NCBI GenBank assembly: GCA_021163805.1
Contig: JAGGTL010000056.1
Coordinates: 1-31,619 of the forward strand
Length of the DNA: 31,619 nt
Direction: 5' to 3'
Source of the DNA: Candidatus Aenigmatarchaeota archaeon
GTDB lineage: Archaea; Aenigmatarchaeota; Aenigmatarchaeia; QMZS01
A program made the position numbers and the translations under genes. Shown in pieces: positions 15,025 to 21,891 of this stretch. The notes under the pieces were generated by a model, which was given only the letters and a program-made list of their open reading frames with translations, was not told the origin of the DNA and did not search any database. Numbering within the stretch: the stretch's first letter is position 1; every line of letters starts with the position of its first letter.

Positions 15025-15105
15025 TTAAAATATAATCATAAAAGCAAGAGATTTTCCAATCAAGGCAGAGTTTCGGAATGTTCGGATAAAATTTTTCAAA
15101 TATAA

Positions 15106-16371
15106 ATGAGGATATTAATTATGGTCCTGCTATTCAATCTTGGAGTTTTAGATTTAGTTCAGTTGTTTTGCTATTATGTAATGCTTTATTGCACTCTCCT
15201 TTGGCTGTTGGTTTTTTTTAAAAACAGAGCGCATTTTTCCAAAGAAACTAAAACTAAGATAAAAAAATATCCTTCAATAACATTTTTGGTTCCCGCATAT
15301 AATGAGGAGAAACATATAAAAAAGTATTTGACTTCGATTCTAAATTTAGATTATCCGAAAGACAAACTAAAAGTTATTTGCATAAATGATGGTTCAACAG
15401 ATAAAACTTTGGAGATTTGCAAATCAATAAAAGATAAGCGACTTAAAATTATAGATAAACCCAACACCGGAAAAGCAGATTCATTAAATTATGCATTAAA
15501 TTTTGTAGATACCGAATACATCGTTTCCATGGATGCGGATTCTTATCCAGAAAAAAATTATTTAAAGAATATTCTGCCTTACTTTAGTAAAAAAGATGTC
15601 GCCGCCGTCACTCCGGCGCTAAAAGTAAAAGAAACAAAAACATTAATGCAAAAAATACAGTGGGTTGAGTATGTCTTCTCTATATATTTAAGAAAAATTT
15701 TTGCTTTTTTTGATTGTCAATATGTTCTTCCTGGTCCCGGTTCGATTTGCAAAACAGAAATTATTAGGGAAGTGGGAGGCTGGGATAAAGAAAGTCTGGT
15801 TGAAGATACGGAATTGGCATTTAAATTACATATAAAAGGTTATAGAATGGAAAACAGTCCAAAAGCTTATGTAAATACAGAAGCGCCGGAAACTTTCAGA
15901 GAATTATTCAAGCAGAGAATCAGATGGTATCGCGGATATCTGCAAACAAACAGGAAATATTTTCATATGATATTCAACATGAAATATGGCAATTTGGGTT
16001 TTTTTGTTCTGCCTGTCAATTTTATCTGGATATTTATACTGGGTGTTCTGTTTTTTTTGCCAATATACAATTTTGCAATAAATTTAAATGAATTTTTTTA
16101 TAGATATTCGCTGGTAGGTTTTACATGGCCAACTTTAAATATGACTTTTGATATAATTTATATAGATTTCTATATTTACTTCCTCGCTTTATTCTTTTCT
16201 CTAACTTTATCAGTAATATACATAGGTATAAAAATTTCTTCAGAGAAAATAAACTTGAAAACAAGAAAATGGCATTATATGGGTTATATTTTTATTTATC
16301 CCTTATTATTTTCTATTTTCTGGTTTTCAGCAATATTTTGCGAGATTTTCAGGTTAAAGAAAAAATGGTGA
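15106..16371 (+). CDS. Processive family 2 glycosyltransferase (membrane polysaccharide synthase type)
   Basis: A 421-residue membrane GT-A enzyme. One or two N-terminal membrane helices (about 7-38) come first, then the catalytic domain: TFLVPAYNEE (59-68), DGSTD (95-99), DADS (143-146), the base motif VEDTEL (232-237) and QRIRW (270-274). The Q(Q/R)xRW motif marks processive synthases such as cellulose, hyaluronan and poly-GlcNAc synthases. Three or four C-terminal helices follow (about 297-320, 345-380, 395-412). It probably polymerises and extrudes a surface polysaccharide from UDP-sugars; the sugar cannot be read from the sequence. The gene ends with a 7-nt overlap into a membrane thioredoxin-like gene, implying a shared transcript. 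A start at 15121 (MVLLFNLG) is also possible. Confidence 0.9.
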   Translation: MRILIMVLLFNLGVLDLVQLFCYYVMLYCTLLWLLVFFKNRAHFSKETKTKIKKYPSITFLVPAYNEEKHIKKYLTSILNLDYPKDKLKVICINDGSTDKTLEICKSIKDKRLKIIDKPNTGKADSLNYALNFVDTEYIVSMDADSYPEKNYLKNILPYFSKKDVAAVTPALKVKETKTLMQKIQWVEYVFSIYLRKIFAFFDCQYVLPGPGSICKTEIIREVGGWDKESLVEDTELAFKLHIKGYRMENSPKAYVNTEAPETFRELFKQRIRWYRGYLQTNRKYFHMIFNMKYGNLGFFVLPVNFIWIFILGVLFFLPIYNFAINLNEFFYRYSLVGFTWPTLNMTFDIIYIDFYIYFLALFFSLTLSVIYIGIKISSEKINLKTRKWHYMGYIFIYPLLFSIFWFSAIFCEIFRLKKKW

Positions 16372-17039
16372 AAAAAATTAAACACAGAATTGATTGGAGT
16401 TTTTATATAATCACATTTTTCATTACTTCAACAATTTTCTTTTTGGGTATTTACATAGGCATACAATTAAATGAAGCAAAGGTGACAAGCATAACTTTAG
16501 ATATTGAATCTCTAGATAGAATAAGAGAGCTTCAGGGGACCAATATGCTTTTACTGGAAATTCTTGGAGAAAAAAAATGCATCGCTCTTGAAACATATAT
16601 AACCACTATTATACCAGAAATAGAAAAACTCGGAAGCAGGGTTGTTTATTATGAAAATTCGGCGGACAGCAGAAGATATAATATAAAAGAATATTACCAG
16701 CTTAAAAGAGATTATATTCTATTTTTAATCAGATATTGGACCTTAACAAAAAAATTGGAAAGGGAATGCAAACAAAATATACCGGACCTGATCTATTTTT
16801 ATTCTAACAAAAAATGTAAAGATTGCAAAAAGCAAGGAATAATTTTGGATGAAATTAAAAAAGAAAATCCGGATATTTTAATCTTTCCCATAGATGTGGA
16901 TCTCAATCTCTCCACGGTAGATATTCTGACAACTACATTCAATATCACGGAAGTGCCTTCCTTGTTAATCGATGGAAGACCGTATTTGGGATTCAGAAAT
17001 AAGGATGAAATAGAAAAATTGCTAAGAATGAAACGATAA
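16365..17039 (+). CDS. Membrane-anchored thioredoxin-like protein
   Basis: A 224-residue protein. A short basic N-terminus and one membrane helix (WSFYIITFFITSTIFFLGIY, 11-30) are followed by a helical region of about 100 residues with unknown role. The thioredoxin-like domain comes last: LIYFYSNKKCKDCKKQG with a CxxC pair at Cys151/Cys154, and the cis-proline motif TEVPSLLIDGRPYLG at Pro198. The redox domain probably faces outward if the helix is an uncleaved anchor, where it could make, break or shuffle disulfides in surface proteins; that topology is inferred. The ATG at 16365 overlaps the glycosyltransferase stop by 7 nt; the upstream frame inside that gene lacks a better start. Prepilins with paired cysteines elsewhere in the window are possible clients. 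Confidence 0.8.
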   Translation: MVKKIKHRIDWSFYIITFFITSTIFFLGIYIGIQLNEAKVTSITLDIESLDRIRELQGTNMLLLEILGEKKCIALETYITTIIPEIEKLGSRVVYYENSADSRRYNIKEYYQLKRDYILFLIRYWTLTKKLERECKQNIPDLIYFYSNKKCKDCKKQGIILDEIKKENPDILIFPIDVDLNLSTVDILTTTFNITEVPSLLIDGRPYLGFRNKDEIEKLLRMKR

Positions 17040-17101
17040 ATGCGATAAATTAATAATCTTTCTTTTGGATATACATTTTGTGCATGCAATAATATATAAA
17101 A

Positions 17102-17890
17102 TTATTGATAATAGAATAATCTCAACTTTACATTTTCCAGTTTCATCTCCCCTGTTGAAGAAAAACTAATCAAATTTTTTCCTTCCTTTATGTTTTCCAA
17201 TGGAACTACTTTTACCCTGGTTTCCGGCATTCCGCTATATTCGGTCTGGTTGTTCAAGGTTATATTAAATTCTTCGTCTGCTGAAATAAAATCAAACAGC
17301 AATTCGCACTTATCCAAATTTTTATAAATATATTCCGGGATAAAGAAAGAATATCTGGGAATTTCTTTAAAGGAATAGTCCGTTTCAATTGAAAGATTTG
17401 ATATATTATAAACTGATGGCGCCCAGATTTTCCATCCGCTTGAACTTGTCCCAAATTCTATGACATTTTCTCTTCTTGGACTTATGTTTAATCTATAATC
17501 TCCCAATAAAGCCCTGTTTTTGAATATTGTTTCATTGTTTAAAATTATATATAATTCACCATAATTATTTGTAGCCTTTACACTGAAGCTCAGAGTTGCA
17601 TTTTTCAGATTTTTCAGAATAGGGTCTTCTATTTCAAACTTCCTTTTGTAAGAAACTTTTCCAAAAAAAATGCCGTTCTTAATCCAGAAATTATTCTCCA
17701 AAACTTCTTTTTTTTCCAGTTTTTGCTCTTTAAGAGCAATATTTCCAAATTCTATTATTTTCCAATTGAGTTTTTCAACAGACATATTTTGATTGTGCGT
17801 ATGAGAGATATTCCACGATACTCCGAAAAATACAAATAGCATTAACAGAATAAATAATCCCGCAAAAAGAAAGGCATATAATTCATCCAT
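17102..17890 (-). CDS. Membrane-anchored surface protein of unknown function
   Basis: A 262-residue protein with one N-terminal membrane helix (LYAFLFAGLFILLMLFVFFG, about 4-24) and a long β-strand-rich outer region. Alternating segments such as ATLSFSVKATNNYGELYIIL and LLFDFISADEEFNITLNNQT, both continuing into 'NNxT' glycosylation-type sites, look like two related β-sandwich repeats (about 70-165 and 175-262). No catalytic motif is visible. The domain resembles carbohydrate-binding or adhesin β-sandwiches only in general character. Its start codon is 9 bp from that of the divergent membrane gene, and each gene's TATA box appears to lie inside the other's first codons. Neighbouring glycosyltransferase, thioredoxin-like and membrane genes suggest an envelope role. 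Confidence 0.6.
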   Translation of the reverse strand: MDELYAFLFAGLFILLMLFVFFGVSWNISHTHNQNMSVEKLNWKIIEFGNIALKEQKLEKKEVLENNFWIKNGIFFGKVSYKRKFEIEDPILKNLKNATLSFSVKATNNYGELYIILNNETIFKNRALLGDYRLNISPRRENVIEFGTSSSGWKIWAPSVYNISNLSIETDYSFKEIPRYSFFIPEYIYKNLDKCELLFDFISADEEFNITLNNQTEYSGMPETRVKVVPLENIKEGKNLISFSSTGEMKLENVKLRLFYYQ

Positions 17891-17917
17891 ATAAATATTA
17901 TGAAAGTAGAAATATAT
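17874..17917. promoter_or_regulatory. Interlocked divergent promoters
   Basis: Only 9 bp (17891-17899) separate the two divergent ATGs. The plus-strand TATA candidate CATATAATT (17874-17882) lies in the first codons of the minus-strand gene, and the minus-strand candidate AATATATTTC (17907-17917) in the first codons of the plus-strand gene. Both have leaderless spacing. Confidence 0.5.
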
Positions 17918-18445
17918 TATCTTTTAATTCTAAGTTTGTCAATTTTATTTATCTATTTCGTCAGAGGTCCGGTAATTATTTTCGCTTCTCTGATGGTAAT
18001 ATTCGAAAAATGCTTCTTTAGCAGAATAAATGTCATTCCCGGAATAGAATTTACAAGTCTGGCAACATTGCTGGTTGTTTTAAAGTATGGAGTGACTACC
18101 GGAATTCTTTTCGTTATTTTTTTACCTTTAATTATTCCCACAATAATTAATAATTTTATAGGAGAAAAATTTGTTTTAAACAAAGATTTTGTGATGATGA
18201 CAATCGGTTTTGGAAATCTCGTTGATATTCTTTGCGTATTTATCATATATTTTCTAAGAAACTTTGATATATTCTGGATAATGCTGATTATTCTCATATC
18301 CAAACACACACTTAACAATTTGGCGGGTAAATTAAAGGAAACAAACTTTGTTATGGATTATATTGAAATTGCGGTCGGATTTTTGTTTAATCTGTTTATT
18401 GTTTACTTTTTTCATTCTTTTTGGTTATCCTTGCTGGCAGTATGA
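17900..18445 (+). CDS. Multi-pass membrane protein, tandem paralogue A
   Basis: A 181-residue very hydrophobic protein with about five membrane helices (near 5-20, 24-40, 60-85, 105-135 and 155-178). I recognise no family. The N-terminal third carries RGPVIIFASLMVIFEKCFFS, which the next gene repeats as GGPVIIFASLMVIFDKCFFS. A short Lys/Glu loop (GKLKETNFVMDYIE) precedes the last helices and is also shared. The Cys-Phe-Phe and Gly-Pro pairs could line a substrate path, but no transporter or enzyme signature is seen. The stop overlaps the start of paralogue B by 4 nt (ATGA), so the two are co-translated and probably form a heteromer. The start codon is 9 bp from the divergent surface-protein gene. 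Confidence 0.65.
   Translation: MKVEIYYLLILSLSILFIYFVRGPVIIFASLMVIFEKCFFSRINVIPGIEFTSLATLLVVLKYGVTTGILFVIFLPLIIPTIINNFIGEKFVLNKDFVMMTIGFGNLVDILCVFIIYFLRNFDIFWIMLIILISKHTLNNLAGKLKETNFVMDYIEIAVGFLFNLFIVYFFHSFWLSLLAV
17952..18030 (+). repeat. 79-bp near-identical tract, copy in paralogue A
   Basis: 75 of 79 bases match 18491-18569, including one 40-bp perfect run. The rest of the two genes has drifted to roughly half protein identity. Confidence 0.8.
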
Positions 18446-18984
18446 ACAAATCTCTCATTTATTTTTTAATTCCCGTATCTTTTCTATTCATCTATTTCGC
18501 CGGAGGTCCGGTAATTATTTTCGCTTCTCTGATGGTAATATTTGACAAATGCTTCTTTAGCAGAATAAAAATTTTTCATGGGATTGAATTTTCGACAATA
18601 GCTGTATTTCTGGTGGCATTAAAGTACAATTTAGTAATTTCAATATCCTTTTGCATATTTATTTTATTTGTTCTGACAACGGCGATTAATATTTTTTTGG
18701 GAGATAAATTGGTCATAAACAAAGAATTTAAATTAATTAGAAGTGTTTTTGGACTTTCGCTCACTATTCTGGAAGTAATCATCATAAACTATTTTAAACA
18801 TATTGATATTTTTCTTTTGATGTTAATCATCCTTATTTTTGGACATTCTTTGTATATCCTAAAGGGAAAATTAACACAAACGAATTATGTTCTGGATTAT
18901 GTGGGGGTTATAACAAATATTTTATTTAATTTATTTCTCGTTTACTTTTTCAGATCTTTCTGGTTGTTGTTGCTGACCGGCTAA
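18442..18984 (+). CDS. Multi-pass membrane protein, tandem paralogue B
   Basis: A 180-residue hydrophobic protein, the duplicate of paralogue A with the same helix layout and length. Shared blocks are LFIYFxGGPVIIFASLMVIF, ALKYN (VLKYG in A), LMLIILIFGHSL (IMLIILISKHTL in A), GKLTQTNYVLDY and LFNLFLVYFFRSFW. Overall identity by eye is about half, but one 79-bp tract is almost identical at the DNA level. The start is the ATG at 18442, overlapping the stop of A; an in-frame TTG at 18421 is disregarded. The 3' end overlaps the convergent gene at 18931 by 54 nt. Function is unknown; the pair probably acts as one membrane complex. Confidence 0.65.
   Translation: MNKSLIYFLIPVSFLFIYFAGGPVIIFASLMVIFDKCFFSRIKIFHGIEFSTIAVFLVALKYNLVISISFCIFILFVLTTAINIFLGDKLVINKEFKLIRSVFGLSLTILEVIIINYFKHIDIFLLMLIILIFGHSLYILKGKLTQTNYVLDYVGVITNILFNLFLVYFFRSFWLLLLTG
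18491..18569 (+). repeat. 79-bp near-identical tract, copy in paralogue B
   Basis: Partner of 17952-18030, with four mismatches. The direct repeats are 539 bp apart. Confidence 0.8.
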
Positions 18985-19446
18985 ATTCTCTTCGAAAGAA
19001 AACAAAAGTTCCAACCCCTCATACAATTTTTTACTTAATTCCTCATATTTTAATTTATATTCCGACATCAAATCCTTATAAAAAGATTTTTTTGAGAATT
19101 CCTGTATAATATTATAAAGCAAATCTTCTATAAGAACGGGTCCAGATAAATATGTGGGCACTACTCTTGAAATAAATGTTTTTAAGGAAATCAAAGTCGT
19201 TTCTCTTTCTGTTATTTCAATTATAACTCTAAAGATAAAATTGCTCGTAATCTCTTTTGTTCCTTCAAATTTTAGTTCTAATCCATTTTCATTTTTTTTA
19301 TAATATATGACTTCTACATCTTCAAATTTTATTCCCAATATATCTGCAATCATTTCTTTCATCTTTGTCTGCAATTTCAAATCGATTTTTTTATTTACTC
19401 CAAAAATCCTATTAAAACACTCTCTCTCAAATAAGTAGCGATACAT
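18931..19446 (-). CDS. Unrecognised 171-aa cytosolic protein
   Basis: I do not recognise a family. The N-terminal half alternates helix and strands: MYRYLFERECFNRIFGVNKK, then DVEVIYYKKNENGLELKFEG and FIFRVIIEITERETTLISLK. The second half is helical and charged (KLKYEELSKKLYEGLELLFS) and ends in a polar GQQQQPERSEKVNEK tail. There is no membrane helix or catalytic motif. The last 54 nt run antisense to the end of membrane paralogue B, the longest gene overlap in the window; the overlap encodes the polar tail, so the true protein could function without it. The start at 19446 is 23 bp from the divergent CBS-HPF gene at 19470, so both share a small promoter region. Confidence 0.5.
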   Translation of the reverse strand: MYRYLFERECFNRIFGVNKKIDLKLQTKMKEMIADILGIKFEDVEVIYYKKNENGLELKFEGTKEITSNFIFRVIIEITERETTLISLKTFISRVVPTYLSGPVLIEDLLYNIIQEFSKKSFYKDLMSEYKLKYEELSKKLYEGLELLFSFEENLAGQQQQPERSEKVNEK

Positions 19447-19469
19447 AATTAAAATTATTATGAATAATT

Positions 19470-20471
19470 ATGTTCCAAATAAAAAAAATTCGTCCTGTTG
19501 ATATAAACGAAGATATTGGCAGAATTGTTTTTAAAATGTATGAATCAAAAATAGAAGGAATGCCGGTTTTCTCTGATCATTATGAGGGCATGATTTATCT
19601 TAAAGATATAGTTGTGAGAAATTTGGATATCTCCACAAAAGTCAGAGTTTTTGTAAAAAAAGTGCCGAAATTGACTGACGGAGAGAATCAAATATATAAT
19701 CTGGCAAATAAAGGCTTCAAAGATTACGATGTCCTGCCTTTTTTTGTTAATAATGAATATATTGGAGTTGTCAGTTTATTGGATTATCTTTCTTCTTTGG
19801 ATTTAAAGATGGATTTGGATAAAGTCGCAATTGATGCAAGGATTATTGACCAGAACGAGACGATTGGGGTTGCAAGGAACATTCTGAATAAGGAAGAAGT
19901 TTTTCTGGTTTCGGATAAGAATGAAATTGTTGGCGCAGTTAACTGTTTTTCCTTGGCGAGGATTATTTCAACAAAAAGAGATCGAATTTTCACTCCAGAT
20001 AAGATAGAAGAAGACGAAATAAAAATAAAAGATTTCGCAGAGGATTTTGTAAAAATAGAAGAAAAAATCGGTAAAGACAAACTTATAGAATTGCTCAGAG
20101 AAAACAAATATATCGTTTATAAAAACAAAATAATAACTCCAAAAACAATTTTCAGAAATTTAATTAAATTTGAGGAATATATGAAACCAGAATTTTCCGG
20201 GTTTGAATTGACAGAAGGAGTCTATACAGACGTGATTTATAAAGAATTAAATAATTTTGCCAAAAAAGTTCAAAAAATTATAAAACCGGAAAAAATTAAA
20301 TTTCATCTTAAAAAATTGAAGAAGACCGGAAAAACACTCTACGAACTAAATGGAAGGATTATTGCTGGAGGAAGAATAATTAACGCAAATGTTACTGGTT
20401 ACGGTCTCATGGATTTAGTTCAAGAATTAATTGATAAATTGGAAGTGCAGATCATCAAAGCAAAACATTAA
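19470..20471 (+). CDS. CBS-domain protein with C-terminal ribosome-hibernation-factor-like domain
   Basis: A 333-residue soluble protein. About 235 residues form four CBS-like units (near 1-52, 58-110, 117-168 and 183-232); recognisable pieces are SKIEGMPVFSDHYEGMIYLK, YDVLPFFVNNEYIGVVSLLD and EEVFLVSDKNEIVGAVNCFS. Residues about 256-333 then read KELNNFAKKVQKIIKPEKIK, followed by LYELNGRIIAGGRI and LVQELIDKLEVQIIKAKH. This β-strand pattern ending in a helix 'DKLExQIxK' resembles the HPF/RaiA (sigma-54 modulation) ribosome-binding domain. CBS domains bind adenine nucleotides, HPF domains silence ribosomes. A fused nucleotide-sensing ribosome factor is an attractive inference but unproven. The gene stands alone, divergent from the 19446 gene. 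Confidence 0.7.
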   Translation: MFQIKKIRPVDINEDIGRIVFKMYESKIEGMPVFSDHYEGMIYLKDIVVRNLDISTKVRVFVKKVPKLTDGENQIYNLANKGFKDYDVLPFFVNNEYIGVVSLLDYLSSLDLKMDLDKVAIDARIIDQNETIGVARNILNKEEVFLVSDKNEIVGAVNCFSLARIISTKRDRIFTPDKIEEDEIKIKDFAEDFVKIEEKIGKDKLIELLRENKYIVYKNKIITPKTIFRNLIKFEEYMKPEFSGFELTEGVYTDVIYKELNNFAKKVQKIIKPEKIKFHLKKLKKTGKTLYELNGRIIAGGRIINANVTGYGLMDLVQELIDKLEVQIIKAKH

Positions 20472-20556
20472 ATAAATTCGTATGATGCAAATTTTAGACA
20501 CGGCCTTTCAAATATTTTCCAATTGAAATTAGTATTCTATAAAATATATATAAAAT

Positions 20557-21558
20557 ATGGAACTGCAAAAATTTAAACTTAAAGAGGCTCTTTTTTATGA
20601 AAAATTGCCAAATAAAAAAGTTAGATGCCTTCTCTGTCCAAGAAAATGTTTCATATCCAACAATTCTACTGGTTTTTGCAGAGTAAGAAAAAATATAGAA
20701 GGAAAACTTTATTCTCTTGTTCACTCCAGACCATGCACTGTTTCAATAGACCCAATTGAAAAGAAACCGCTCTTTCATTTCTTACCGGGAACAAAAGCGC
20801 TGTCAATAGCGACATGTGGATGCAATTTAACCTGCAGTTTTTGCCAGAATTATGAAATTTCACAAGGTGAAATATTTGGAGAATTTATACCTCCAGAAAA
20901 AGTTGTTGATTTGGCAAAAAAGTATGATGTAAAAATAATTGCTTATACTTACACAGAACCGACTGTTTTTTATGAATATTGTCTGGATATAATGAAATTG
21001 GCAAAGAAGGAGAATTTAAAAAATGTATTTATTTCAAACGGATATATAAATAGAGACCCCATAAGGAAAATTGCTCCCTATCTGGATGCGGTAAATATCG
21101 ATGTAAAAGGAGAAGAAAAAGTTTATTCCGCCCTTTCTCATGCTTCTCTGAAACCCGTCTTAGAATCCATACTGGAATTCAAAAAAACAAAAGTCTGGAT
21201 AGAGATTACAAGTTTGATTATTCCTGGTTACAATGATTCAAAGAAGTGGAGCAATGATTTGTCAACTTGGATAAAAAATAATTTGGGTCCAGAAACTCCT
21301 CTTCATCTTTCAAGATTTTACCCCGCATATAAATTAACAAATATAGAATCGACTAAAATCTCCATCTTAAAAAAATTATATATGGAATCAAAGAAAAAAT
21401 TAAAACATGTTTATCTTGGAAATGTTTTTGAGTGGAAATATGAGAGCACTTATTGCCCAAAATGTGAAAAGTTGGTTATTAGAAGGCAAGGGTACGAAGT
21501 GGATTTCAATGGCTCAAAATGCAAAAAATGCGGTACCAATATTGCCGGTGTTTTTTAA
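20557..21558 (+). CDS. amrS: AmmeMemoRadiSam-type radical SAM enzyme (PflA-like, COG1180)
   Basis: A 333-residue radical SAM protein. The N-terminal cysteine cluster is CLLCPRKC (Cys24, 27, 31) plus GFCRVR (Cys41), as usual in this family. The [4Fe-4S] motif is GCNLTCSFCQNYEIS, with Cys89, Cys93 and Cys96 in CxxxCxxC spacing. SAM-binding elements AYTYTEPTVFYEY and VFISNGYIN follow. The C-terminus carries a rubredoxin-like pair CPKC and CKKC. The family accompanies AMMECR1 and MEMO1-like proteins in archaea and bacteria; the reaction is not settled. Neither partner gene is in this window. A TATA box CTATAAAA (20537-20544) is about 20 nt ahead of the ATG, so the transcript is probably leaderless. 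Confidence 0.92.
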   Translation: MELQKFKLKEALFYEKLPNKKVRCLLCPRKCFISNNSTGFCRVRKNIEGKLYSLVHSRPCTVSIDPIEKKPLFHFLPGTKALSIATCGCNLTCSFCQNYEISQGEIFGEFIPPEKVVDLAKKYDVKIIAYTYTEPTVFYEYCLDIMKLAKKENLKNVFISNGYINRDPIRKIAPYLDAVNIDVKGEEKVYSALSHASLKPVLESILEFKKTKVWIEITSLIIPGYNDSKKWSNDLSTWIKNNLGPETPLHLSRFYPAYKLTNIESTKISILKKLYMESKKKLKHVYLGNVFEWKYESTYCPKCEKLVIRRQGYEVDFNGSKCKKCGTNIAGVF

Positions 21559-21734
21559 TTATCTTCAAAAAAATCGATTAATTCTTCTGGAGCAATTTTT
21601 TTCTCGAAAGGACCTATTACTATTCCGAAATTGGAAAAAATCGTTTCACAATTTCTGCATTTATAATACTTGCCTATCTTGACTCCTTTCACTCCGCAAA
21701 CCGGACAATATTTGTTTTTAAAATACAGAAACAT
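21555..21734 (-). CDS. 59-aa zinc-ribbon protein
   Basis: A small protein with a zinc ribbon: CPVCGVKGVKIGKYYKCRNC has two CxxC knuckles 12 residues apart. An acidic C-terminus follows (APEELIDFFEDN). The frame is open for 35 further codons to 21839, but a TATA box CTATAAATATT (21754-21764, minus strand) stands about 25 nt before the ATG at 21734, so the short form MFLYFKNKYCPVCG is preferred. The stop overlaps the convergent radical SAM gene by 4 nt. Proteins like this are often transcription- or translation-associated; the sequence does not say which. Confidence 0.6.
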   Translation of the reverse strand: MFLYFKNKYCPVCGVKGVKIGKYYKCRNCETIFSNFGIVIGPFEKKIAPEELIDFFEDN

Positions 21735-21846
21735 ATATTTAAATCTACAAAAAATATTTATAGATTGAAATTGCATTGGTTGATTGTCGAAGAAGTATTC
21801 TGCAAATATTGATTTTAAAAAATCTGCATATTTATTCAAAAACAGG

Positions 21847-21882
21847 GTATAAACTTACTGAAAGGCATAAACTTATTGAAAC
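21847..21882 (+). repeat. Tandem 18-bp direct repeat in the flippase promoter
   Basis: GTATAAACTTACTGAAAG is followed directly by GCATAAACTTATTGAAAC, 15 of 18 matching. The second copy's ATAAACTT is about 24 nt before the ATG at 21892 and is the probable TATA box. The duplication therefore gives two TATA-like elements 18 bp apart. Confidence 0.65.
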
Positions 21883-21891
21883 AATAAATTT

